NCBI RefSeq assembly: GCF_011762485.1
Contig: NZ_JAAKGI010000001.1
Location: 511,962 to 575,961 of the forward strand
DNA from: Yeosuana marina
GTDB lineage: Bacteria > Bacteroidota > Bacteroidia > Flavobacteriales > Flavobacteriaceae
DNA length: 64,000 nt
Reading direction: 5' to 3'
Shown: positions 9,460 to 16,858 of the stretch, piece after piece
How positions within the stretch are numbered: the first letter of the stretch is position 1
How the letters are laid out: each line of letters begins with the position of its first letter
The notes under the pieces: model-generated
Told to the model about the DNA's origin: nothing
The model's input: only the letters and a program-made list of their open reading frames with translations
Database searches by the model: none
Translations under genes and position numbers: made by a program

Positions 9460-9912
9460 TTAATTAATGCTATATTCAACCCTAATAGTTGCCTTGTGAA
9501 AAATAAATTCTGTTTCCGTTTCAGTATAATCAATGTTGTCTATGTAAATAGTATATGAATCATTATTTATACCAGTACGGATTTCTCCAGAAAATTTTAT
9601 GATATCAGTATCTGGGTTATCCTCAATTTCATGGAGTGTCTCCCATGTGAAGTTAGGTTCTTCTAATCTGACTGTTACTGTGGTTTTATAAATCTTATTA
9701 ATAGATTTAAAGTGGTTTTCAAATCCTACTAATACTAACTTCATGTCTGGATTTTCAGTAATTACAACGCATTGTCCAGGTTCAATTTCAAATGATTCCA
9801 TGGAAGCTTTGTTAAAACAATCAACAGATTCTTCCTTATCTTCAGAATTGCTTGTACAACCCAAGAATAAGATGGCTATAAGGAATAAATCAAAATATTT
9901 TAATGTAATCAT
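9460..9912 (-). CDS. Hypothetical lipoprotein
   Basis: A 150-residue protein with an SpII lipobox (LFLGC, Cys19), so probably anchored in the periplasm or outer membrane. The rest is beta-rich (for example TTVTVRLEEPNFTWETLHEI and FIFHKATIRVEYSIN) and contains only two further Cys, FNKAS-side Cys and GQCVV. I recognise no family. The stop lies just beside the left hairpin repeat. It has the same orientation as the next small lipoprotein gene, 39 bp upstream, so the two probably form one transcription unit of accessory character. Confidence 0.7.
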   Translation of the reverse strand: MITLKYFDLFLIAILFLGCTSNSEDKEESVDCFNKASMESFEIEPGQCVVITENPDMKLVLVGFENHFKSINKIYKTTVTVRLEEPNFTWETLHEIEDNPDTDIIKFSGEIRTGINNDSYTIYIDNIDYTETETEFIFHKATIRVEYSIN

Positions 9913-9951
9913 ATCATTTAAGTAAACATCGGTTGTTTTAATGTTTGCGTA

Positions 9952-10353
9952 TTATTCTTCAAGATTATATTCTACAGATATTAACTTAATTGAGTTAATC
10001 CTTGCTATATCAAATGAATCTTCTTCGTCAAAACTAAAAGTGCAACTTGAGTTAGCTTCTATTGTATAGCATGGAGATTTATTAGAAGAAAGAAGGGTTG
10101 TTTCTAAGCCATCAGCATTTTGAGTTATTCTATAAAACCCATTAATAGTAACATCATTTGGATTATGGAATTCTATTTCGTAGTGTAATCTAAAAGTGTT
10201 ATTACCAGTATCAGGAGTAAATTCCCAAAATAAAACATTATAAGTTACATTTTTTAATGGTTCTTCTTCTGGTTGATTGTTATCTGAGTTTGAGCATGAA
10301 TAAGTCAATACACTTAAAAATAAAAAAGATATGAATAAATTAAGGAGTTTCAT
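9952..10353 (-). CDS. Hypothetical lipoprotein
   Basis: A 133-residue protein with an SpII lipobox (LTYSC, Cys20) followed by an acidic linker (SNSDNNQPEEEP). The mature part looks like a single beta-sandwich (VTYNVLFWEF, FRLHYEIEFHN, NGFYRITQN, TFSFDEE). No family was recognised. It lies upstream of, and in line with, the other small lipoprotein gene, and the pair is enclosed by inverted hairpin repeats. The two proteins share an overall layout but no evident sequence identity. Confidence 0.7.
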   Translation of the reverse strand: MKLLNLFISFLFLSVLTYSCSNSDNNQPEEEPLKNVTYNVLFWEFTPDTGNNTFRLHYEIEFHNPNDVTINGFYRITQNADGLETTLLSSNKSPCYTIEANSSCTFSFDEEDSFDIARINSIKLISVEYNLEE

Positions 10354-10453
10354 TTAAAATACTATTTTAACATGGAATTATTTGGCACTAAATATAAGGA
10401 AATAACTTACGCAAATGTTTTCTGATATAGAAAAATTAGTCGTTATTATACCG

Positions 10454-10482
10454 CCCACTAGCGCTAAGCTCTGCTTAGTGGG
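10454..10482. repeat. Hairpin repeat, right copy
   Basis: CCCACTAGCGCTAAGC, TCT, GCTTAGTGGG is an imperfect palindrome. Its reverse complement matches the copy at 9424-9456 in nearly every position. The 10354-10738 intergenic stretch that holds it contains no gene that I can support. Confidence 0.7.
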
Positions 10483-10551
10483 AGAAGAGCAATTAAAGTT
10501 GATTTAATTCTAAATTTGTAGCTAGTTCAAAACTTTACAATAGCGATTTAA

Positions 10552-10600
10552 GCGGCATCCTTTTTTTGCCATTAAAAGCAAAAAAGATATAGTCTTTCGG
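10552..10600. repeat. Possible dispersed hairpin element
   Basis: CTTTTTTTGC and GCAAAAAAG can pair, with GGCAT before and GATATAG after. The sequence lies in the gene-free stretch between the right hairpin repeat and the RNase G terminator. I recall similar AAAGATATAG-type intergenic elements in flavobacterial genomes, but only one copy occurs here. Confidence 0.3.
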
Positions 10601-10699
10601 CTTCGTTCAAGGCAAACTACAAGAGTGGTGCTTTAGCAATTGCCTAAATTCTCGATAAAATTTTGACAAAAATCAAAATCACTCGAAGTGCCATAAAAC

Positions 10700-10735
10700 A
10701 AAAACCCCTTACTAAACAAATAGTAAGGGGTTTTT
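10700..10735 (-). terminator. Terminator for RNase G (symmetric)
   Basis: AAAAACCCCTTACTA / TAGTAAGGGGTTTTT, a 15-bp stem with a 6-nt loop, lies a few bases after the RNase G stop. T-tracts flank both sides, so it could stop transcription from either direction. Confidence 0.9.
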
Positions 10736-10738
10736 TAA

Positions 10739-12286
10739 TTATTTAATTTGTTTACCATCTTTATCAAAAAAATGATATTCTAAATATGTGTAAGCATCTC
10801 TTGGTAAAACTTTAACCCATTTTTTGTGTTCAAAAAACCATTTTGAACGCACTGATGGAAAACCTTTTGTTAAAAAGGCTGCTATAAAAGGATGTGTGTT
10901 TAAAATCAGCTTTTTATAGTCTTTTTTTGATAATTGTTCCAGATCGTGAGTAATTTTAGTCACCAATCCAATTGGTGCTTCTACTTCTTCACCATTATTA
11001 ATGGCATCTGGATTTTCTTCACGAGTTTTTATGTTCATTTCTGGACGTACTCGTTGTCTTGTTATTTGTATCAAGCCAAATTTACTTGGGGGCAATATTT
11101 TATGCTTTGCTCTATCATCCTTCATTTCATCACGAAGGTGATTAAAAAGCTGTTGCCTGTTTTCAGCACTGGTCATGTCTATAAAATCTATTACAATAAT
11201 TCCACCCATATCACGCAAGCGTAATTGTCTGGCAATTTCTGTAGCAGCTATTAAGTTAACTTCTAATGCTGTATCCTCTTGGTTATTGGCTTTATTAGAT
11301 CTATTACCGCTATTTACATCTACAACATGCAGGGCTTCTGTATGCTCTACAATTAAATAGGCGCCTTTTGCCATAGAAACGGTTTTACCAAAGGAGGTTT
11401 TAATTTGTCTTTCTATTCCAAATTTTTCATAAATAGGAACATTAGACTGATACAATTTGACGATTGATTCTTTATTGGGTGCAATTTCTTGCACATAATC
11501 TTTAATTTGATAATAAAGCTCTTCATCATCAACATGAATACTAGTGAAGGTATCATTGAATATGTCTCGTAACATAGACGAGGCTTTATTCATTTCTCCT
11601 AACACTTTACTTGGATGATGGGCTTTATGTAGCTTTTTACACATTGCCGTCCAACGACTAAGCAAATTTTGTAAATCTTTATCTAGTTCGGCTACTTTTT
11701 TGCCTTCTGCTACGGTACGAACAATAATTCCAAAACCTTGTGGTGTAATACTTTTTACCAACCGTTTTAATCTATCCTTTTCTTCTTTACTTTCTATTTT
11801 TTGAGAAATAGAAATACGATCAGAAAAAGGAACTAAAACGATATATCTACCAGCTATTGATAACTCAGAACTGATTCTGGGACCTTTAGTTGATATGGGT
11901 TCTTTTACTATTTGTACTAATAGCGATTGATTTGATTTTAAAACATCGGCAATGCTTCCGTTTTTATCAATATCTTTTTCAAATGGGAAATTTTTTAAAG
12001 AAAAATCTTTTAGTTTACCTGTGCTTACACGTTTTGTGAATTTTAAAAGAGAGGGAAGTTTTGGGCCTAAATCATGATAATGCAAAAAGGCATCTTTTTC
12101 ATAACCTACATTTACAAATGCAGCATTTAGTCCTGGTACTGCTTTTCTTATTTTGGCGATAAACACGTCACCAACAGAGAAGTCGTTACCACCTTCGTCT
12201 TTATGTAATTCAATAAGTTTTCCATCTTTTAATAAGGCAAAATCAACATCTTCTGAACTAGATCGAATAATCAATTCTTTATCCAT
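10739..12286 (-). CDS. rng: Ribonuclease G (Rne/Rng family)
   Basis: Endoribonuclease acting in rRNA maturation and mRNA decay. An N-terminal S1 RNA-binding domain (about 37-115) is followed by the catalytic DNase I-like domain, with the metal-binding aspartates Asp323 (VVDVNSGN) and Asp367 (IVIDFIDM). At 515 residues it has RNase G length, with no RNase E scaffold. The site of the zinc-link Cys-X2-Cys found in E. coli RNase E, just after the FGLIQITRQRVRPEM segment, has no Cys here; the protein has a single Cys near the middle. It ends at a strong terminator. The upstream region holds a (GTTAAAA)n repeat. Confidence 0.93.
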   Translation of the reverse strand: MDKELIIRSSSEDVDFALLKDGKLIELHKDEGGNDFSVGDVFIAKIRKAVPGLNAAFVNVGYEKDAFLHYHDLGPKLPSLLKFTKRVSTGKLKDFSLKNFPFEKDIDKNGSIADVLKSNQSLLVQIVKEPISTKGPRISSELSIAGRYIVLVPFSDRISISQKIESKEEKDRLKRLVKSITPQGFGIIVRTVAEGKKVAELDKDLQNLLSRWTAMCKKLHKAHHPSKVLGEMNKASSMLRDIFNDTFTSIHVDDEELYYQIKDYVQEIAPNKESIVKLYQSNVPIYEKFGIERQIKTSFGKTVSMAKGAYLIVEHTEALHVVDVNSGNRSNKANNQEDTALEVNLIAATEIARQLRLRDMGGIIVIDFIDMTSAENRQQLFNHLRDEMKDDRAKHKILPPSKFGLIQITRQRVRPEMNIKTREENPDAINNGEEVEAPIGLVTKITHDLEQLSKKDYKKLILNTHPFIAAFLTKGFPSVRSKWFFEHKKWVKVLPRDAYTYLEYHFFDKDGKQIK

Positions 12287-12313
12287 TAAGTTAATTTTTA
12301 TCCATACTCTCTA

Positions 12314-12349
12314 GTTAAAAGTTAAAAAGTTAAAAGTTAAAAGTTAAAA
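12314..12349. repeat. Five tandem GTTAAAA heptamers upstream of RNase G
   Basis: Units GTTAAAA, GTTAAAAA and three more GTTAAAA run head to tail 28-63 bp before the rng start, in its presumed 5' region. The remaining 12350-12605 stretch is AT-rich with short repeated words (CATCAACTA, AACCA) and one weak hairpin GGATTTTTTAAATCC near 12512. No gene is visible there. Confidence 0.75.
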
Positions 12350-12605
12350 GTGTAACACCAATAACCATCAACTAAAAGCCATCAACTAGCAACCAAATTA
12401 TACAGATGGATTATACATTATTTTAAAATTCAATAATTTTTAATTATCAAATTTAATGCCTTAGGTTGTCTAAGTGATTTTAAGACTTCCTTTTTCAAGG
12501 CATTTCACAGGATTTTTTAAATCCGTGGAGTTCAAAAAAGACACATAAAAGTGTTTAAATTATTAATGAACTCATTTCAAAGAACTTTTGTGTTTCAAAA
12601 ACCAA

Positions 12606-12633
12606 AAAAAAGTAGCTTAGAAACTACTTTTTT
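12606..12633 (-). terminator. Terminator after the HU-small protein operon
   Basis: AAAAAAGTAG / CTACTTTTTT stem with an 8-nt loop, three bases beyond the stop of the 30-residue basic protein on the minus strand. Confidence 0.8.
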
Positions 12634-12636
12634 AGA

Positions 12637-12729
12637 TTATTTTTTCTTTTTGTGACGATTAGCGCGTGCACGTTTTTTTCGTTTGTGCGTTGCAACCTTA
12701 TGTCTTTTACGTTTTTTACCGCTGGGCAT
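12637..12729 (-). CDS. 30-residue Lys/Arg-rich protein, ribosomal-type
   Basis: The minus-strand frame reads MPSGKKRKRHKVATHKRKKR followed by ARANRHKKKK and a stop, 30 residues with 19 Lys or Arg. This compact basic pattern resembles the C-terminal motif of AURKAIP1/COX24 (mS38) and the tiny mycobacterial bS22, so an rRNA-binding role is likely but inferred. It lies 38 bp downstream of HU on the same strand and ends in a terminator, so the two probably share a transcript. The assignment depends on motif recognition alone, but the uninterrupted start-to-terminator layout argues for a real gene. Confidence 0.8.
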   Translation of the reverse strand: MPSGKKRKRHKVATHKRKKRARANRHKKKK

Positions 12730-12767
12730 ATATTATGTTTTAAAATTAATAATAAATTAAAATGTTG

Positions 12768-13058
12768 TTACTTAACGTCTACATTAGTTTTTACGCCTTC
12801 AACAAAAACTTTTGCAGGTTTAAAAGAAGGAATATTGTGTGCAGGTATTTTTATAGTAGTGTTTTTTGAAATATTTCTACCAGTTTTTTCTGCTCTTGTT
12901 TTAATAATGAAGCTTCCAAATCCTCTTAAATAAACGTTGTCTCCGCTTTCTAAAGAGGTTTTTACTTCGTCCATAAACGTTTCAACGGTTGCTTGAACAT
13001 CACCTTTCTCGATTCCTAATTTCTCAGAAATTTTTGCTACTAAATCAGCCTTAGTCAT
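12768..13058 (-). CDS. HU-family DNA-binding protein
   Basis: Nucleoid-associated DNA-bending protein of the HU/IHF family (96 residues, usual length). The N-terminal helices (MTKADLVAKISEKLGIEKGD) form the dimer core. The signature VYLRGFGSFIIKTRAEKTGRN leads into the beta-arm with the Pro that intercalates into DNA (KIPAHNIPSFKPAK). A Bacteroidota-type promoter lies upstream, and the gene is followed by the small basic-protein gene. HU and IHF cannot be told apart from this sequence alone. Confidence 0.93.
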   Translation of the reverse strand: MTKADLVAKISEKLGIEKGDVQATVETFMDEVKTSLESGDNVYLRGFGSFIIKTRAEKTGRNISKNTTIKIPAHNIPSFKPAKVFVEGVKTNVDVK

Positions 13059-13101
13059 TTTTAATATTTTATTTTAGTTACTGTATAAATTTAAAGGGAT
13101 G

Positions 13102-13134
13102 CAAATATAGGAATTTAATATTCAATATTTCAAA
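13102..13134 (-). promoter_or_regulatory. Bacteroidota-type promoter for HU
   Basis: On the minus strand TTTG (13134-13131), a 21-bp gap, then TATATTTG (13109-13102) fits TTG-N17-23-TAnnTTTG. It lies about 45 bp before the HU start. Confidence 0.65.
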
Positions 13135-13196
13135 CCTAATTCATTAAAATTTAAGATTATAAACGTTTATTTTTGCCAGCTCGTTTAAATTAAAGA

Positions 13197-14237
13197 ATGG
13201 TATTTTCAAAAACAATAATACATTGGTACTCAAATAATAAGAGAGACTTGCCCTGGAGGCAAACTATTGATCCTTACCGCATTTGGTTATCCGAAATTAT
13301 TTTACAGCAAACACAAATCAAGCAGGGATTACCTTATTATGAGTCATTTATCAAAGAATTTCCATCAATTTTTCATCTTGCAAAAGCTCAAGAAAGTGAG
13401 GTTTTAAAATTATGGCAAGGTTTGGGGTACTACTCACGTGCTAGAAATTTGCACACCACAGCAAAATATATTGCCGAAGAATTAAATGGTGTATTTCCAA
13501 ATACCTATGAAGGCTTGTTACAATTAAAAGGAGTTGGCGATTATACAGCTAGTGCTATAGCGTCTATTTGTTTCAATGAAGCCACAGCTGTTGTAGATGG
13601 TAATGTGTATAGAGTGTTATCGCGTTATTTTGGTATTAAAACACCCATAAATTCTTCAAAGGGCTCCAAGGAATTTAAATTGTTGGCACAAGATTTAATT
13701 GATAAACAAAATCCAGCAGAGTTTAACCAAGCTATTATGGAGTTTGGCGCTATACAATGTAAGCCACAAAATCCAAATTGTGAGGATTGTCCATTTCAAA
13801 ATAGTTGTGTAGCACTACAAACTAAAACTATTAATGAATTGCCCATTAAATTAAAAACCATAAAAGTTTCTAAGAAGCACTTTAACTATTTAGTCTTTCT
13901 TTCTAAAGACAAAAAAACTTTTTTAGAAAAAAGAGAGGGTAAGGGTATTTGGCAGAATTTATATCAATTTCCTCTTTTAGAAAGCAAAAGACATTTAGAT
14001 GTTAACGACATTGAAAAGCATATAAATAAAAATGAGTTGTTAAAGAATGTTGATTATGAATTGTCCCTATATAATGAAGCAGTAATTATTCATAAATTAT
14101 CTCATCAGCATTTGTATGTAAAATTTTGGATTATAACAGTTGATGCTGTTTTGCCTAAAAGTATTTCAATTGATACAATACACGACTTTCCTGTGCCCAT
14201 TCTAATAGGAAATTTTATAGATCATTTTAATTTTTAA
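13197..14237 (+). CDS. mutY: A/G-specific adenine glycosylase MutY
   Basis: Removes adenine mispaired with 8-oxoguanine. The HhH-GPD fold shows catalytic Glu33 (LSEIILQQTQ), the hairpin LKGVGDYTASAI (110-121) and catalytic Asp134 (VVDGNVYRVLSR). A 4Fe-4S cluster is bound by Cys188, 195, 198 and 204 (CX6CX2CX5C). The C-terminal part (about 225-345) is the NUDIX-like 8-oxoG recognition domain. Length of 346 is normal. It is the first gene of the mutY-ssb-gldE-gldD neighbourhood that is conserved in flavobacteria. Confidence 0.95.
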   Translation: MVFSKTIIHWYSNNKRDLPWRQTIDPYRIWLSEIILQQTQIKQGLPYYESFIKEFPSIFHLAKAQESEVLKLWQGLGYYSRARNLHTTAKYIAEELNGVFPNTYEGLLQLKGVGDYTASAIASICFNEATAVVDGNVYRVLSRYFGIKTPINSSKGSKEFKLLAQDLIDKQNPAEFNQAIMEFGAIQCKPQNPNCEDCPFQNSCVALQTKTINELPIKLKTIKVSKKHFNYLVFLSKDKKTFLEKREGKGIWQNLYQFPLLESKRHLDVNDIEKHINKNELLKNVDYELSLYNEAVIIHKLSHQHLYVKFWIITVDAVLPKSISIDTIHDFPVPILIGNFIDHFNF

Positions 14238-14328
14238 GAGTTTAGTCTTCACTGTGATATTTTTTTATTAATTTTAAAAAAATGAGAAGCAATTGGTTAA
14301 TTTTGCTTTTTAAATACAACAAAATTTT

Positions 14329-14772
14329 ATGTCTGGAACATTAAATAAAGTGATGCTAATAGGGCATTTAGGAGATGAAGTAAAAATGCATTATTTTGAA
14401 GGAGGCGGATGCGTAGGAAGATTTCCTTTAGCTACCAATGAAACTTATGTAAGTAAACAAACTAATGAGCATGTAACCAATACAGAGTGGCATAATATTG
14501 TAGTACGTAACAAGGCAGCAGAAATTTGTGAAAAATACTTAAGTAAAGGTGATAGAATTTATGTTGAAGGACGTATAAAAACCAGAAAATGGCAAGATGA
14601 TAGTGGAAACGAACGGTATTCTACCGAAATTCAGTGTACCGATTTTACGTTTTTAACAACTAAAAAAGAGAGCGAAGGACAAACACAAAATAAGACAGCT
14701 AGCCAAAAAACAGATAATCAACAAATGGCTAATGAGCCTATTGAAGAAGAGAATGATGACCTTCCATTTTAA
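14329..14772 (+). CDS. ssb: Single-stranded DNA-binding protein
   Basis: Coats ssDNA and recruits repair and replication enzymes. Residues 1-110 are the OB-fold (NKVMLIGHLGDEVKM, TEWHNIVV, KGDRIYVEGRIKTRKWQD). A short Gln/Asn-rich linker leads to the acidic protein-interaction tip, ending EENDDLPF. The length of 147 is compact because the linker is short. A TAATTTTG box 24 bp before the start may be its -7 promoter element. A second protein with the same tip is encoded at 32890. Confidence 0.95.
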   Translation: MSGTLNKVMLIGHLGDEVKMHYFEGGGCVGRFPLATNETYVSKQTNEHVTNTEWHNIVVRNKAAEICEKYLSKGDRIYVEGRIKTRKWQDDSGNERYSTEIQCTDFTFLTTKKESEGQTQNKTASQKTDNQQMANEPIEEENDDLPF

Positions 14773-14797
14773 TTTGTTTAACTAATATCTATATTAT

Positions 14798-16129
14798 TTG
14801 GATCCTGATCCCCCGAGTTTTAAAACCTTATTAATGACAATTGATTTTTCTATTGTTTCTGGTCTTGTACTTTTATTTTTATTGCTGTTCTTTTCAGCAC
14901 TTATTTCTGGAGCCGAAGTTGCTCTTTTCTCACTTACAAGAACCGATATAGAGGATGGTTTAGAAAAGAAATCTAAACGCATAGAAATAATTTCAAAACT
15001 ATTAGAGCGGCCTAAAAAATTATTAGCTACTATACTTGTTGCGAATAACTTTATCAATATTGGCATCGTCATCTTATTTGCATTTTTAAGCGAGATTATT
15101 TTTGAAGGTGTAGATATGACGATTGACTTTTATTTTTTCAACTTGAATATTAAGTTTTTTGTTGAGGTGATATTAGTTACCTTTTTAATTTTATTATTTG
15201 GTGAAATTTTACCAAAAATATACGCTAGCAGAAACAAGGTTAAGTTTGCAACATTTATGGCCTATCCGTTGCGAGTTTTAGATGTATTGTTATCACCATT
15301 AAGTATGCCTATGAGAAGTATTACCATTGGTATTCATAACAAATTGGGTAAACAAAAATCAAATTTAAGTGTCGACCAATTATCACAAGCTTTACAACTT
15401 ACAAGCGAGGAAGATACCACTAAAGAAGAACAAAAAATATTGCAAGGCATTGTGTCTTTTGGAAATACCGATACCAAGCAAGTTATGCGCCCTAGAATAG
15501 ATATTTTTGCGCTCAATGTCGATCAAAAATATTTAGAAATCATGGAAGAAATTGTTGAAAACGGGTATTCTAGAATTCCTGTTTATAAAGACAATATTGA
15601 TAAAATTCAGGGTATTCTTTATGTGAAAGATTTACTACCCTATTTAGATAGAAAACAGTTTGATTGGACAACTTTATTGCGGGAACCTTTTTTTGTACCA
15701 GAGAATAAAAAGTTAGATGATTTAATGGCAGAATTTCAAGAGAAAAAAGTGCATCTAGCGGTTGTAGTTGATGAATACGGTGGAACGTCTGGATTAATAT
15801 CTTTAGAAGATATTATTGAAGAAATAGTAGGTGATATAAGTGATGAGTTTGATGATGAAGATTTAAAGTATTCAAAATTAGACGATCATAATTTTGTTTT
15901 TGAAGGCAAAACAGCTCTGAGAGATTTTTATAAGATTACAAAAGTTGAAGACGAAAACATGTTTGAAGAACATAAAGGTGAGGCAGAAACCGTTGCTGGT
16001 TTTGTTCTTGAAGTTTCTAGAAATTTTCCAAAATTAAACAGTAAAATAAATTTTAAAAATTACGTTTTTACTATTGAGGCTTTAGATAAAAAACGCATTA
16101 AATTTGTAAAATTCACTAAATTAGAATAA
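14798..16129 (+). CDS. gldE: Gliding motility-associated membrane protein GldE
   Basis: Membrane protein of the CorC/HlyC-type family associated with flavobacterial gliding and with GldD. The N-terminal DUF21 domain has about three or four membrane segments (about 15-35, 75-100, 110-135). A CBS pair (about 210-330) includes GYSRIPVYKDNIDKIQGILY, and a C-terminal CorC_HlyC transporter-associated domain follows (about 350-440). The start chosen is TTG at 14798, because DPDPPS right after it looks like the family N-terminus; the first ATG (14834) would remove it. gldE sits between ssb and gldD as in other gliding bacteria. Length is 443. Confidence 0.92.
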   Translation: MDPDPPSFKTLLMTIDFSIVSGLVLLFLLLFFSALISGAEVALFSLTRTDIEDGLEKKSKRIEIISKLLERPKKLLATILVANNFINIGIVILFAFLSEIIFEGVDMTIDFYFFNLNIKFFVEVILVTFLILLFGEILPKIYASRNKVKFATFMAYPLRVLDVLLSPLSMPMRSITIGIHNKLGKQKSNLSVDQLSQALQLTSEEDTTKEEQKILQGIVSFGNTDTKQVMRPRIDIFALNVDQKYLEIMEEIVENGYSRIPVYKDNIDKIQGILYVKDLLPYLDRKQFDWTTLLREPFFVPENKKLDDLMAEFQEKKVHLAVVVDEYGGTSGLISLEDIIEEIVGDISDEFDDEDLKYSKLDDHNFVFEGKTALRDFYKITKVEDENMFEEHKGEAETVAGFVLEVSRNFPKLNSKINFKNYVFTIEALDKKRIKFVKFTKLE

Positions 16130-16216
16130 TGCCAAGTGTGTTTAAAAATCATTTTACAAAATAAAAATTAATAAGTGGTTAACTATTTGTAGCCTCTATA
16201 AAAGTATGATAAGCAG

Positions 16217-16801
16217 ATGAAACATTGTTGGTATATAGGTTTAGTGTTTTTTGTTATTATGGGTTGTAACGATGATGTTGTTCCAAAACCCAAAGCATAT
16301 TTACGTTTAGAATATCCAATAGCTAATTATGTTAAAACACAAGTTGATGACATACCGTTCTCTTTTGAAGTGAATACCCTAGCTAAAAAAATTACAGAGA
16401 AGAATATAAAAAGTACAACAGAGAGTTATGGAATTAACATTGCCTATCCGAGTTTAAAGGGAACTATTTATTTAACTTATAAATCCATAAATCACGATCG
16501 TAATAATTTGTTGGCTTTTGTAAAAGATGCACAAAATTTTACACAAAAGCATACTATTAAGGCTGATGAAATTATAGATAGAGCTTATGAAAACAAAATG
16601 AATAAGGTGTATGGTATGTTTTACGAAGTTGGTGGTAATGCTGCATCACAATCACAGTTTTATGTAACCGATAGTGTTGAACATTTTTTAACAGGTTCTC
16701 TGTATTTTTATGCAAAACCAAATTATGACTCTATTTTTCCAGCCGCAAAATATTTAGAAAAAGATATTAAGCACATCATGGAAACTGTTAAATGGAAATA
16801 G
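16217..16801 (+). CDS. gldD: Gliding motility lipoprotein GldD
   Basis: Lipoprotein needed for gliding in F. johnsoniae. The signal peptide ends in lipobox IMGC (Cys17), and the mature protein starts with the family block PKPKAYLRLEYP. Later conserved segments include YPSLKGTIYLTYK, GMFYEVGGNAASQSQFYVTD and FLTGSLYFYAKPNYDS. At 194 residues it has family length. It lies 87 bp downstream of gldE with no terminator between, and is followed by a strong bidirectional terminator. Confidence 0.93.
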   Translation: MKHCWYIGLVFFVIMGCNDDVVPKPKAYLRLEYPIANYVKTQVDDIPFSFEVNTLAKKITEKNIKSTTESYGINIAYPSLKGTIYLTYKSINHDRNNLLAFVKDAQNFTQKHTIKADEIIDRAYENKMNKVYGMFYEVGGNAASQSQFYVTDSVEHFLTGSLYFYAKPNYDSIFPAAKYLEKDIKHIMETVKWK

Positions 16802-16806
16802 CACAT

Positions 16807-16838
16807 AAAAAAAGCTTCTCATTTGAGAAGCTTTTTTT
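16807..16838. terminator. Bidirectional terminator between gldD and the HMA lipoprotein
   Basis: AAAAAAAGCTTCTC / GAGAAGCTTTTTTT, a 14-bp perfect stem with an ATTT loop, between convergent genes. It has an A-tract before and a T-tract after, so it can serve both strands. Confidence 0.92.
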
Positions 16839-16858
16839 ATGTAGATATATAGACTTAC

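Noticed and set aside
9281..9463. 60-residue frame at the end of the YpfJ-like gene
   Set aside because: It reads across the metallopeptidase 3' end and the hairpin repeat; no support as a gene.
9424..10482. Inverted repeats considered as ends of an insertion sequence
   Set aside because: No transposase is present between them; only two small lipoprotein genes. Kept as a hairpin-bounded cassette instead.
12314..12349. Tandem heptamers considered as a CRISPR array
   Set aside because: Units are 7 bp with no spacers and no cas genes nearby.
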